DNA of 64,000 bases from Zeugodacus cucurbitae (lineage: Eukaryota > Arthropoda > Insecta > Diptera > Tephritidae): contig NC_071668.1 of the NCBI RefSeq assembly GCF_028554725.1, forward strand, positions 53,301,732 through 53,365,731, read 5' to 3'. The notes under the pieces are model-generated. The model was not told the origin of the DNA and did not search any database. It saw only the letters and a program-made list of their open reading frames with translations. A program made the position numbers and the translations under genes. Numbering within the stretch: the stretch's first letter is position 1; every line of letters starts with the position of its first letter. Below are positions 32,006 to 41,911 of this stretch, piece by piece.

Positions 32006-32689
32006 ATCACAAACCGTTTTCGTTTTATTGTTTGTACCCACCAAACCGGCAGCACACAAATACTATAGAAATAATAGGAAAGACATTTATAGAATTCATC
32101 CAAAATTCGTAACATTATACCTTGTTATATTTTAAACCTATTTTATGTAAGCACGAGCGGCCTTTCAGGTCTACCATAATTCTTTAGACATTTACTTAAT
32201 TTTTATAAATTGTGAAGGTTGTAGGTGTGGAAAGCTACATCAGAACTTATACTAAGCATATTCATCATATCAGAACTAGGGGAAGATTACGTAATTTCGA
32301 GACTTATATGCTATCGCTAAATTTCTTACAGGTGTTAGTCAAGAGCAAGAGCCGTAATCATTTTATTGGGTGTATAAGACATACAAAAGTATTAGTATAT
32401 TTTTATAGAGTATAAGGAGGACAGATATTTTCCTATTCGATATGTATGTATATCCATAGCGACTAATTTTATATCAGTGTTGTCACATAGCACAGTTATC
32501 AGCCTTGTTTGAATGGATGGTTATAGCGGAATCATTACAAAGCTAATGACTCTGCAGGAAAACACAACCTTGTCTAAATTTCCTCCGACCAGCAGGAGTC
32601 GGAGTTTTGTTATGCTCGTATTTTCTAGTGCTGGTTCTATAGATTTCTCGAGAGTTCGGTGTGCACTGATTATCAAAAATGTGCGGCTA
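32006..32689. other. Non-coding stretch
   Basis: No recognisable gene. Part of 32510-32690 is open on both strands, but only the segment after it has retroelement similarity. Confidence 0.4.
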
Positions 32690-32900
32690 AATGATCTTTT
32701 GCGCCGAAGGTCCATAGAATTACTTACTCTTAACACGGGTATGATCAAAATTCTGGAAACTGGACACTGTCAAATAGTCATACATGCGGGAACGAACGCA
32801 AATTCCCAGAATTGATTGGGAAAAGGGGAGGGGGAAACATTTAGACATTTCCTTCTCCACTGTTCAATATTGTCTAGAAATGATGACATCATCGATATAT
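32690..32900 (+). pseudogene. LINE C-terminal fragment (RNase H/zinc-knuckle end)
   Basis: The plus strand reads LLTLNTGMIKILETGHCQIV, then after a stop GEGETFRHFLLHCSILSRND. The pattern of a GHC motif followed some 20-30 residues later by ETxxHFLxxCxxLxRxR is the usual end of LINEs of the R1/I/Jockey range, just after the RNase H domain. It is interrupted and short. Confidence 0.55.
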
Positions 32901-34965
32901 ATTTCATAGGTTCAAAGACTTTCATCGATATATGTTTCGATACAATCATTTTTCAATTTTCCATTCTTAGTATCATAAAGAAAATACGTTCCCTTTGTTG
33001 CTATTATATGAAATGTGTTAAATTTTCGCCAAGTTTGGAGCTTGGTCCCACACACGAAATATAAAAAATAGGAGAGCACCTAACTAAAAAAACAATTGAA
33101 AACATAAAAACTTTCGAATACATGAGAATAATCCATGAGCTATGAGATACTTACTATATACAGAAAGACCGGCCAATATCTAGAAAATAGAAGTATATAT
33201 AAAATATAAATTATATTACATTTAGTTCGAATAAACATATTTGAGGACGCTCATTCAAAATAATCTGCGCACAATATCATTTTATTATATGGACCCTTCT
33301 CTGCTTTTAGGTGCTACCATAATTGATTTCAAATAGCAAGCAAACTTACCAAAATGTCAAGACATCACACACTTATTTCAAACGACAACATTCGATTGTT
33401 GTCGCCTAATCCTAAATGCTTGTTGATGACTTTGTTTAACTTTTTTGTTTTAATACAGCATACGAACACACACACATTAAAAAGTTTATTGGTATATCTG
33501 TAGTCGAGTTTTACTCATGTGCATGTGTTGGCAGCGCTTTCGCATCGAGATTGGCTGCTGCCGGAAAAGATCTAGCAACAACAAAAACCACTCACAGCAG
33601 CATGGGGAAGCGCGATGACAGCTGCTGCTGCAGCGGCCAAAAATAAACACATCGATAAAATGTCAAGCGATAAGGTGACGGTGTTAAAATATGCCAACCG
33701 CCTTAACCCAAGCACATACAAGATCATACATGCACACAAAATTGTGTTGTCTACACACATATTTGCTTGAGTATTTGAGAAAATATAGGAAGAATGCAGA
33801 GTTGCTCCTTTTTTGTTAACCCCAAAATTGTGATTTTCATTGACAAACAGTTTGATATTTAAATTGAATTAAAAAAAAACAACAACAAATAAAAGTGGAT
33901 AAGTGGAAAGGAATGTTAAATACGCTCGCGTGTCTAACTCCTTCTCCCAACGCGGTAAGGTTCCAACAACAATTCCGCTATCATCATCACCGTCAGCGCA
34001 AGCATCGCGTGTCACCAGCGATGATTTATGCCTTTTGGTGGGTTTCGTGCACACACATTATGGCCAACACCCAAACAAGCAAACAAACAAATATATGTAG
34101 ATGTATGTGTACGATAGTTGGTGGCATTTTGTGGTTCTTTGGTTGACATCTCTTTCGCACATACATTTGTCATATGGTGTGAAGCTTGTGTGGGTGGATA
34201 CATTTTGTTCCGCTTCAAAACCCGATTGCCCATGTCAAATATATGTTGTTTCAACACGTTTTTAAATTTTGCGTGCAGCAAATGTTACCATATAAGAGAA
34301 TGGGAGAAATAGAAACGAGATATGTATCAGCTGATGATCCAAAGTGTTGCCAATTGATTGATTATTTATCAATGAGTTCAGACCGCAGCTTAAATTTAAT
34401 CGTCACGTGATTATAAGACATGGGAAATTTTATTGTATAGCAAACCGAATTGGGAATTGTTACTTCGTGTTGACTGTGTTGAATGCATAAGAAAAGCCCG
34501 CAGAATCTTGTTATTGGGAATAAAATTCGGCCCGAGAAACAGCAGGACAAAACTTAATATATAAGTTTCATGGTCATAGTGGAGAAGGGGATCTTGTGAC
34601 ACCGAAATCTATAAAAAGGAGTGATGTCTGGTAATTATCATCTATGTAAACAAAAATTCAGCTTATGGCCATGATTAATATATTTATTCATAATCTAATC
34701 GACAGGCGGTAGAATTCAGTAATAAACAAATAAAGGTTGATAAGTAACGCTGTTAAGATATATAACTTAATAGGGCTGATTTTCTTTATTTATAAAAAGG
34801 GTCCTTAAATGCCACAATTTTCTTAGTGTTGTTAGCGGAATTCCACTTAAAGTATAATAAAGAAAATAACATCCCCCAATCTTATAACGGAATGTTGCGT
34901 ATTAAGCTAAGTTCTATGGTTGTTAAGTTGTAAGTTCTTTGAAAAGAAATTAAAGAAAATTAAAG
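32901..34965. other. Non-coding stretch
   Basis: No gene recognised. A GCTGCTGCTGCAGCGG trinucleotide patch lies at 33620-33638. ORFs near 33869-34410 overlap on several frames and show no domains. Confidence 0.4.
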
Positions 34966-35047
34966 ACAAGTCGGCCATATTTATCGCAATTTATTTATTT
35001 AATTTTATTAATATAACACACAATTTTACCCACATATTCGTCATATA

Positions 35048-35406
35048 TTAGGTTGGCAAATACCTCCCATCCGCTTTTTTGCTCTTTATTCAATGCGTTA
35101 TTAAAAGTATTACAGTAATCAGATTTCGTTCAAATATGCGCCGTTTAGTTCGATAATCTTTTTCCATCCAGACGGCGTCTTCATAATACCCCCCTTCTTA
35201 TTTGCAAAGAACTCGGACAGCCACTTTTCACAAGCCTCTTTTGAGTTCAACTTTACACCTCCAAGAGCGTTCGCCGTGTACAGGAACAGGTGGTAATCAC
35301 TTGGCGCTAGGTCCGGGCTATATGGTGGATGCGATAAAACCTCCCATCCGAGCTTCCGTAGCTTCTGACGAGTCATCAACGATGTGTGTGGTCTGACGTT
35401 GTCCTA
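35048..35406 (-). mobile_element. DD34D mariner, truncated, nested in HLR
   Basis: The 3' terminal repeat TTAGGTTGGCAAATACC follows a TA at 35046-35047. Reading leftwards it encodes the transposase C-terminus, and the element breaks off at about 35406 just upstream of the second catalytic Asp. The insertion site is inside HLR sequence, so it postdates that repeat. Confidence 0.8.
35119..35406 (-). pseudogene. Mariner transposase C-terminal fragment
   Basis: The frame reads LDNVRPHTSLMTRQKLRK, then HPPYSPDLAPSDYHLF and the C-terminus KIIELNGAYLNEI. D of LDN and D of APSD are separated by 34 residues, the DD34D signature of mariners proper. The first catalytic Asp and the N-terminal half are lost. 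Confidence 0.82.
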
Positions 35407-35829
35407 GTGGAGCGACTCTAGAGAGTTTGGTTGATTTAGCTTTAGTAGTTTTCGAGATATGTACAAAACACTTAGTAGGGGGTGGGACACACCCACTTCC
35501 AAAAAAAATTTCATCCAAATATATCCAATTATTTATAGCTTAGTTATGGCACTATATGTGTTTTCCGTTTTCACCATTTTATGGGTGTGTAGTGGTTCGA
35601 TTTCGCCCATCTTCACTCATTCATTTTTACTCAAGTTACAGCTTGCACAGACGGACGGACGGACGGACAGACAGACATCCGGATTTGAACTCCACTCTTC
35701 ACCCTGATAACTTTGGTATATATAACCCTATATCTAACTCGTTTAGTTTTGGGTGTTACAAACAACCGTTATGTGAACAATACTATAATACTCTCTTAGC
35801 AACTTCGTTGCTAGAGTATAAAAAGATAG

Positions 35830-35985
35830 GTCTAGGAATAACACCATCTCCCATATATTATATATAAAGATTTTCGTTATTCTAGTCGACTTTATACCGA
35901 ATATATGAATTTTAATAAAATGAAATAAATAAATTGTGAAAGTATAAAATGTTCGTTTACATCCGAACTTAGTCCTTCCTTGCTT
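35830..35985 (+). mobile_element. HLR 3' terminal fragment
   Basis: This short piece is in the opposite orientation to the preceding one. It carries GATTTTCGTTATTCTAGTCG, TTGTGAAAGTATAAAATG, the hairpin GTTCG-TTTACATC-CGAAC (about 35951-35967) and the tail CTTCCTTGCTTG. LINE F starts immediately after it. Confidence 0.7.
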
Positions 35986-36015
35986 GTTCTTCTTCTTGAC
36001 TGTCGTAGACACCGC

Positions 36016-36990
36016 TTACGCGGTTATAGCCGAGTACACAACAGCGCGCCACGCTTCTCTCCTTTTGGCAGTTTGGCGCCAATTGGTAATACCAAGTGAA
36101 GACAGGTCCTTCTCCACCTGGTCCTTCCATCGGAGTGGAGGTCTCCTCCTTCCTCGGCTTCCACCAACGGGTACTGCATTGAAAACTTTTAAAGCTGGGG
36201 CACTTTCATCCATTCGAGCAACATGCCAGTGTAGCCGCTGTCTTTTTATTTGCTGGACTATGTCTAGGTCGTCGAACAACACATACATCCCATCATTCCA
36301 TCTTCTGCGGTATTCGCCGTTGCCAATGTTTAAGGGACCATAAATATTCCGCAAAACCTTTCTCTCGAAAACTCCTAGTGCCGTCTCATCGGATGTAGAC
36401 ACCGTCCACGCTTCTACACCATAAAGTAGGACGGGAATGATGAGAGACTTGTCGAGTTTAGTTTTTGTTCGTCGAGAAAGGACTTTACTTTTCAATTGCC
36501 TACTCAGTCCATAGTAGCACCTGTTGGCAAGAGTGATTATGCGTTGGATTTCAAGGCTGACATTATTATCGGTGTTGATGCAGGTTCCCAGGTATACGAA
36601 ATTATCTACAACTTCAAAGTTATGACTGTCAACAGTGACGTGGGAGCCAAGACGCGAATGCGCTGACTGTTTGTTTGATGACAGCTCTTCTCTGTTTAGC
36701 TCTGCGGCTCGAACAATTTTTTCCAGCATCAGGTTAAAGAAGTCACACGATAGTGAGTCACCTTGTCTGAAACCTCGTTTGGTATCGAACGGCTCGGAGA
36801 GGTCCTTCCCGATCCTGGCTGAGCTTTTCGTGTTGCTCAACGTCAGCTTACACAGCCGTATTAGTTTTACGGGGATACCAAATTCAGACATCGCGGCATA
36901 AAGGCTTTCTTCCGACCATATTCCGCAAAGAAGTTGATGCATGCACCTTATCAGCTCTTCGCCGCCGTATTTGGATAGCTCGGCCGGCAA
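36016..36990 (-). pseudogene. Deleted reverse transcriptase ORF of LINE F
   Basis: The 324 codons run from the PAELSKYGGEELIRC fingers segment, across a deletion, to SLYAAMSEFGIP, GFRQGDSLSCDFF and RAAELNRE. A second deletion removes YADDIDIIGS before SSNKQSAHSRLG and the thumb. The C-terminal tail is in frame to the natural stop in the hairpin loop. Without YADD it has no polymerase activity. A separate frame (36951-37196) holds more of the fingers region. Confidence 0.85.
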
Positions 36991-37282
36991 TCCATCTGCC
37001 CCACCGCCTTGTTGTTCTTCAATCGGGTAATTGCTATTCTAATTTCTTCACGGTCGGTCAATGGAACATCTGTTCCATCGTCATCGATTGGGGAATCGGG
37101 TTCGACATCTCCTGGTGTTGTACTTTCACTGTCATTTAGCAGGTCGGAGAAGTGTTCCCTCCATAATCCCAGTATGCTGTGGACATCCGTTACCACATAA
37201 CCTCCTCGATCCCTACATGATAATGTTCCGGTCTAGAAACCTTCTGTAAATCGCCTGATGTTTTCATAAAATTTTCGAGCAT

Positions 37283-37290
37283 TACCCATG
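37283..37290. repeat. Left target-site duplication of LINE E (TACCCATG)
   Basis: TACCCATG abuts the 5' terminus of LINE E and recurs at 40160-40167 after its 3' end. The final G could equally be the first base of the element, so the duplication is 7-8 bp. Confidence 0.85.
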
Positions 37291-37535
37291 GAGGATGGGA
37301 TCATGTGTAGAAGTTAACGCAAGTGAGGAAAGTTTTTGATTGTCACTCACTTGGGAGTGGCCAGAAACGATTCTTCTCCACATGGTTCAAGCAGCTCACG
37401 ACTTCCGGTTTTAGACCAAGTATCCTCTGGGTAGCCAACAGACAACCGTTTGAAGGCGAGCTAAAGTGAGAAGGCGAAGCCCGCTTATGCGGTTGTGCGT
37501 AGGGTTTGGGACCCATCACATAAAAACACTCCCCA

Positions 37536-38333
37536 ATGAAAAATCTACGAAAGCCTCGGATGAGACACCCCCCTTTTGATGACGACCCCTGCAAACGTTT
37601 TAAGGATAATGATATAAGGGCATGCACCTGGAATGTCCGGACCCTTAATTGGGAAGGTGCCTCTGCCCAGCTGGTTGATGTCCTCATACAACTAAAGGCT
37701 GACATCACCGCCATCCAAGAAGTGCGATGGACGGGACAAGGACGGAAGAAGGTGGGTCCTTGTGACATCTACTACAGCGGCCATATAAAGGAGCGCAAAT
37801 TTGGTGTTGGATTTGTGGTGGGAGAGAGACTCCGTCGCAGAGTCCTGGCATTTACCCCGGTGGATGAACGTCTAGCCACAATCCGCATCAAAGCGAGGTT
37901 CTTCAACATATCGCTGATTTGCGCCCACGCCCCAACGGAAGAGAAGGACGATGTGACAAAAGATGCTTTCTATGAGCGCCTAGAACGCACCTATGAGCGC
38001 TGCCCCCGCCACGATGTAAAAGTCGTGCTTGGTGATTTTAACGCCAGGGTGGGTAAAGAAGGTGTCTTTGGCACAACAGTCGGAAAATTCAGCCTCCATG
38101 ACGAAACATCGCCAAACGGCCTGAGGCTGATCGACTTCGCTGGGGCCCGAAATATGGTCGTCTGTAGTACCAGATTCCAGCATAAGCAAATACATCAAGC
38201 TACTTGGCTGTCTCCTGATCGAAACACGCGGAACCAAATCGATCACGTTGTGATAGACGGAAGACATGTCTCCTGTGTTTTAGACGTGCGTACGCTCCGA
38301 GGACCAAATATAGACTCGGACCATTATCATTAA
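37536..38333 (+). pseudogene. Endonuclease ORF of LINE E, truncated by linker deletion
   Basis: The 265 codons start at an ATG (MKNLRKPRMRHPPFDDD) that is the best candidate for the family start. TWNVRTLNWEG, IQEVRW, GDFNARVGKEG, QIDHVVIDG and DSDHY are all present, so the endonuclease is catalytically complete almost to its last motif. It ends with a stop just after SDHY, where the linker deletion begins. Confidence 0.87.
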
Positions 38334-38341
38334 ATTATTAA

Positions 38342-40132
38342 ATGCGTGAGTACGAAGAGCTTGAGAAGCTGGCAGACAGAGGGAATGCTCGAAAATTTTA
38401 TGAAAAAATGAAGCGACTTAACGAAGGTTTCAAGACCGGAGCATCCTCATGTAGAGACCAAGGTGGTAATCTGGTAACCGATGTCCAGGGCATACTGGGA
38501 TTATGGAGGGAACACTTCTCCGACCTGCTGAATGGCAGTGAGAGTACAACACCAGGAGATGGCGAACCCGATACCCAAATCGATGACGATGGAACAGATG
38601 TTCCATTACCCGACCATGAAGAAATTCGAATAGCAATTACCCGCTTGAAGAACAACAAAGCAGCGGGGGCCGATAGATTACCGGCAGAACTATTCAAATA
38701 CGGCGGCGAAGAACTGATAAGGTGCATGCATCAGCTTCTTTGCAGAATATGGTTGGAAGAAAGCATGCCTGACGATTGGAATCTCAGTGTGCTCTGCCCA
38801 ATCCATAAAAAGGGAGATCCCACAATCTGCGCCAATTACCGTGGGATCAGCCTCCTAAATATCGCATACAAGGTTCTATCGAGCGTACTGTGTGAAAGAC
38901 TAAAGCCCACCGTCAACAAACTGATTGGACCTTATCAGTGTGGCTTTAGACCTGGAAAATCGACAACTGACCAGATATTCACCATGCGCCAAATCTTGGA
39001 GAAGACCCGTGAAAAGAGGATCGACACACACCACCTTTTTGTCGATTTTAAAGCTGCTTTCGACAGCACGAAAAGGAGCTGCCTTTATGCCGCGATGTCT
39101 GAATTTGGTATCCCCGCAAAACTAATACGGCTGTGTAAGTTGACGTTGAGCAACACCAAAAGCTCCGTCAGGATCGGGAAGGACCTCTCCGAGCCGTTCG
39201 ATACCAAACGAGGTTTCAGACAAGGTGACTCACTATCGTGCGACTTCTTTAACCTGATGCTGGAGAAAATTATAAGAGCTGCAGAACTAAACCGAGAAGG
39301 TACAATCTTCTACAAGAGTGTACAGCTCCTGGCGTACGCCGATGATATTGATATCATCGGAAGCAACAACCGCGCCGTTTGTTCTGCTTTTTCCCGCATG
39401 GATAAGGAGGCGAAGCGAATGGGTCTGGAGGTGAATGAGGACAAGACGAAATATCTCCTGTCATCAAACAAACAGTCGGCGCATTCGCGTCTTGGCTCCC
39501 ACGTCACTGTTGACAGTCATAACTTCGAGGTCGTAGATAATTTCGTATACCTGGGAACCAGCATCAACAACACGAACAATGTCAGCCTCGAAATCCAGCG
39601 CAGAATAACTCTTGCCAACAGGTGCTACTTTGGACTGAGTAGGCAATGGAACAGTAAAGTCCTCTCTCGACGAACCAAAATCAAGCTCTACAAGTCGCTT
39701 ATCATTCCCGTCCTGCTTTACGGTGCAGAAGCTTGGACGATGTCAACATCAGATGAGACGACACTAGGAGTTTTCGAGAGGAAAATTTTGCGCAAGATTT
39801 ATGGTCCTCAGAACATTGGCAACGGCGAATACCGCAGACGATGGAACGATGAGCTGTACGAGTTATACGACGACATTGACATAGTTCAGCGAATAAAAAG
39901 ACAGCGGCTACGCTGGCTAGGTCATGTTGTCCGAATGGACGAAAACACTCCAGCCCTGAAAGTGTTCAATGCAGTATCCGCCGGAGGAAGCCGAGGAAGG
40001 GGAAGGCCTCCACTCCGTTGGAGGGACCAGGTGGAGAGCGACCTGGTTACACTTGGGATCTCCAACTGGCGCCGAACTGCGAAGGAGAGAGAGAGGTGGC
40101 GCACTATCGTCGATTCGGTTATAACCGGCTAA
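38342..40132 (+). CDS. Reverse transcriptase ORF of LINE E
   Basis: The 596 codons are open to the natural stop. The first ATG (MREYEELEKLADRG) is an internal Met exposed by the linker deletion. RT motifs in order: NKAAGADRLPAELF (104-117), GFRPGKSTTDQIF (201-213), FVDFKAAFDS (233-242), GFRQGDSLSCDFF (291-303), YADD (332-335), then the thumb and the C-terminal RWLGHVVRMDE, GRPPLRWRDQVE and ISNWRRTAKERERW. All RT catalytic residues are kept and there is no internal stop, which makes it the best-preserved polymerase here. It lacks an endonuclease in the same frame. Confidence 0.9.
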   Translation: MREYEELEKLADRGNARKFYEKMKRLNEGFKTGASSCRDQGGNLVTDVQGILGLWREHFSDLLNGSESTTPGDGEPDTQIDDDGTDVPLPDHEEIRIAITRLKNNKAAGADRLPAELFKYGGEELIRCMHQLLCRIWLEESMPDDWNLSVLCPIHKKGDPTICANYRGISLLNIAYKVLSSVLCERLKPTVNKLIGPYQCGFRPGKSTTDQIFTMRQILEKTREKRIDTHHLFVDFKAAFDSTKRSCLYAAMSEFGIPAKLIRLCKLTLSNTKSSVRIGKDLSEPFDTKRGFRQGDSLSCDFFNLMLEKIIRAAELNREGTIFYKSVQLLAYADDIDIIGSNNRAVCSAFSRMDKEAKRMGLEVNEDKTKYLLSSNKQSAHSRLGSHVTVDSHNFEVVDNFVYLGTSINNTNNVSLEIQRRITLANRCYFGLSRQWNSKVLSRRTKIKLYKSLIIPVLLYGAEAWTMSTSDETTLGVFERKILRKIYGPQNIGNGEYRRRWNDELYELYDDIDIVQRIKRQRLRWLGHVVRMDENTPALKVFNAVSAGGSRGRGRPPLRWRDQVESDLVTLGISNWRRTAKERERWRTIVDSVITG

Positions 40133-40138
40133 ACGGTT
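40123..40138 (+). promoter_or_regulatory. 3' stem-loop of LINE E with stop codon in the loop
   Basis: AACCG-GCTAAA-CGGTT forms a 5-bp stem, and the TAA stop of the RT ORF (40130-40132) lies in the 6-base loop. It occupies the same place as the AACCGC-GTAA-GCGGTT stem of LINE B, with different stem and loop bases. Only about 25 bases of 3' UTR follow. Confidence 0.72.
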
Positions 40139-40159
40139 GCAACGCCAATCACATACACA

Positions 40160-41007
40160 TACCCATGTCGACCAGTCCTTCAAGCTTTTCATACTCACGC
40201 ATTTCGGCCTCTTTCTTTTTTTGTCTGCAAATGCGTCTCGCTTCCCTCTTCAGCTCTCGGTATCTATCCCATCCCGCACGTGTTGCGGTCGATTGCAACA
40301 TTGCGAGGTAGGCAGCCTGTTTTCACTCCACTCTTCAGCTCTCGGTATCTATCCCATCCCGCACGTGTTGCGGTCGATCGCATCATTGCGAGGTAGGCAG
40401 CCTGTTCTCTCTACAGCGAGACTACAATCCTCATCATACCAGCTGTTTTTTTTTTAATTTTCTGCAGCGCTCATAGGTACGTTCTAGGCGCTCATAGAAG
40501 GTATCTTTGATCACTTCGTCCTTCTCTTCCGTCGGGGCGTAGGCGCAAATCAGCGATATTTTGAAGAACCTCGCTTTGATGCGGATTGTGGCTAGACGTT
40601 CATCAACCGGAGTAAATGCCAGGACTCGACGACGGAGTCTCTCTGCCACCACGAATCCCACACCGAATTCGCGCTTCTTTATATGGCTGCTGTAGTAGAT
40701 GTCACAAGGACTCACATTCTTCCGTCCTTGTCCCGTCCATCGCATTTCTTGGATTGCGGTGTTGTCAGCCTTTGCTCTTACGAGGACATCAACCGGCTGG
40801 GCAGAGGCACCTTCCCAATTAAGGGTCCGGACATTCCACGTGCATGCCTTTAAATCGTAGTCCTTTATACGTTTGCTGTGGTCGTCATCAAAAGGGGGGT
40901 GTATGTCCCAGGCTGTTGCTTCTTATTCATTGGTTATTCGTTTTTATGTGGTGGGTCCCAACACAACCGCATAAGCGGGATTCGCCTTCTCACTTTAGCT
41001 CGCTTTT
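40160..41007 (-). mobile_element. RTE-clade LINE F, 5' part
   Basis: This resumes the minus-strand copy broken by LINE E. TACCCATGTCGACCAG continues the linker sequence interrupted at 37290. After the linker comes an 85-bp tandem duplication, then a deletion joins to the endonuclease (40465-40745, open at 40434-40745 with MRWTGQGRK and ICAYAPTEEKDE). The leader is followed to 41007, where the 5' end is lost. Confidence 0.85.
40246..40415. repeat. 85-bp tandem duplication in LINE F linker
   Basis: CTCTTCAGCTCTCGGTATCT starts at 40246 and again at 40331. The units differ at several sites (for example GATTGCAACATTG versus GATCGCATCATTG), so the duplication is not recent. Confidence 0.85.
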
Positions 41008-41153
41008 TGACTCAATCTCCCGGAAAGAATTAATTTGTCTACTCAGCCAAGAGTTATACAGTGTTATTAATATACATACATTCACGCCCTCATATTTAAA
41101 GAAAACAAAGGCATCTTGGTCTTCGCTGCATATACATATATAAGTATATATAT

Positions 41154-41911
41154 TTGGCGTAGTAACCGCTTCAAGCGATTATAGCCGAATTCACCAGAGC
41201 GCGCCACTTGTTCCTCCTTTTTGATTTTTGGCACCAACTGGAAACACCAAGTGAAGCCAGCTCACTTTCCACTTGGCCTTTCCAACTGAGTGGTGATCGT
41301 CCTCTTCCGCGGCTTCCTCCAGCGGGTACTGCATCGATCACTTTCGGAGCTGGAGTCTTTCATCCACCCGTAGAACATTACATAACCAGCGTAGCCGCTG
41401 TCTTTTTATTCGCTGGACTATGTCACTGTTGTCGTATAAATCGTGCAGCTCATCGTTCCATCTTCTGCGGTATTCGCCATTACCAATGTTTAGAGGACCA
41501 TAAATCTTGCGCAAATTCGTCCATTTTGGTTCGTCGAGAGAGGACTTTATTTTTCAATTGCCTACTCAGTCCAAAGTGGCACCTGTTGGCAAGAGTGAGA
41601 TTGCGTTGGATTTCGAGACTGACATTGTTTGTGGTTCCAGGTAGACGAAAGTATCTACGACTTCAAAGTTATGACTGTCAACAGTGACGTGTGAGTCGAG
41701 ACGCGAGTGCGCTGACTGTTTGTTTGATGACAGGAGATATTTTGTCTTGTCCTCATTCACCACCAGATCCATACGCTTCGCTACCTTATCAAGTCTGGAA
41801 AAAGCAGAACAAACGGCGCGGTTGTTGCTTACGATGATATCAATATCATCGGCGTACGCCAGCAGCTGTACCCTCTTATAGAAGATTGTACTTTCATTTA
41901 TACCGCAGCTC
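41154..41911 (-). mobile_element. RTE-clade LINE G, 5'-truncated third subfamily
   Basis: This starts at a 3' end whose terminal sequence differs from both other subfamilies (TTGGCGTAGTAACC on the plus strand) and runs to the RAAEL-like codons of the RT. The C-terminal zone is diverged and broken (41208-41560). The YADD block is readable at 41566-41880: LLAYADDIDIIVSNN then KRMDLVVNEDKTKYLLSS. The 5' half is missing, as is usual for target-primed insertion. It is inactive. Confidence 0.82.
41164..41180 (-). promoter_or_regulatory. 3' stem-loop of LINE G with stop codon as the loop
   Basis: Read as RNA this is AAUCGCU-UGA-AGCGGUU, a 7-bp stem including one G-U pair. Aligning codons with LINE B gives GTG AAT TCG GCT ATA ATC GCT then TGA, so the stop codon is the loop itself. 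Confidence 0.65.

Larger units (their letters stand above)
34966..35822 (-). mobile_element. HLR interrupted by a mariner
   Basis: The right part (35407-35822, minus strand) runs from the HLR 5' hairpin (GCAAC-GAA-GTTGC near 35800) through the GTCC tract (35649-35676) to the ACCAAACTCTCTAGAGTCG phrase of the body. The left part (34966-35047) is the HLR 3' zone (ACAAGT, CAATTTATTT, TAATATAACACACAATTTTA). About 600 bp of body is missing between them, where a truncated mariner now sits. Confidence 0.7.
35987..37290 (-). mobile_element. RTE-clade LINE F, 3' part
   Basis: The minus-strand RTE copy starts at its TTC-rich 3' tail and the ACCGC-TTAC-GCGGT hairpin. It runs through the C-terminal tail and a deleted RT to the linker, where plus-strand LINE E interrupts it. 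The rest of F continues at 40160. Deletions near 36685 (removing YADD) and 36905 (removing fingers) make it inactive. It keeps the four bases lost in LINEs B and C. Confidence 0.87.
37291..40159 (+). mobile_element. RTE-clade LINE E (second subfamily), nested in LINE F
   Basis: LINE E spans the 5' terminus (GAGGATGGGATC), leader, endonuclease ORF, RT ORF, 3' hairpin and a CACATACACA-type tail, and is flanked by TACCCATG. About 390 bp of linker are replaced by a short AT filler near 38334-38341, which separates endonuclease and RT into two frames. Its 3' end differs from B/C/D/F (CAACGCCAATCACATACAC versus a TTC-type tail), so it is a distinct subfamily with the same 5' region. It is younger than F. 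Confidence 0.92.

Noticed and set aside
32513..32815. 100-codon plus-strand ORF and the 75-codon antisense ORF
   Set aside because: Only the last third has LINE C-terminal similarity; the rest and the antisense frame have no recognisable motif.
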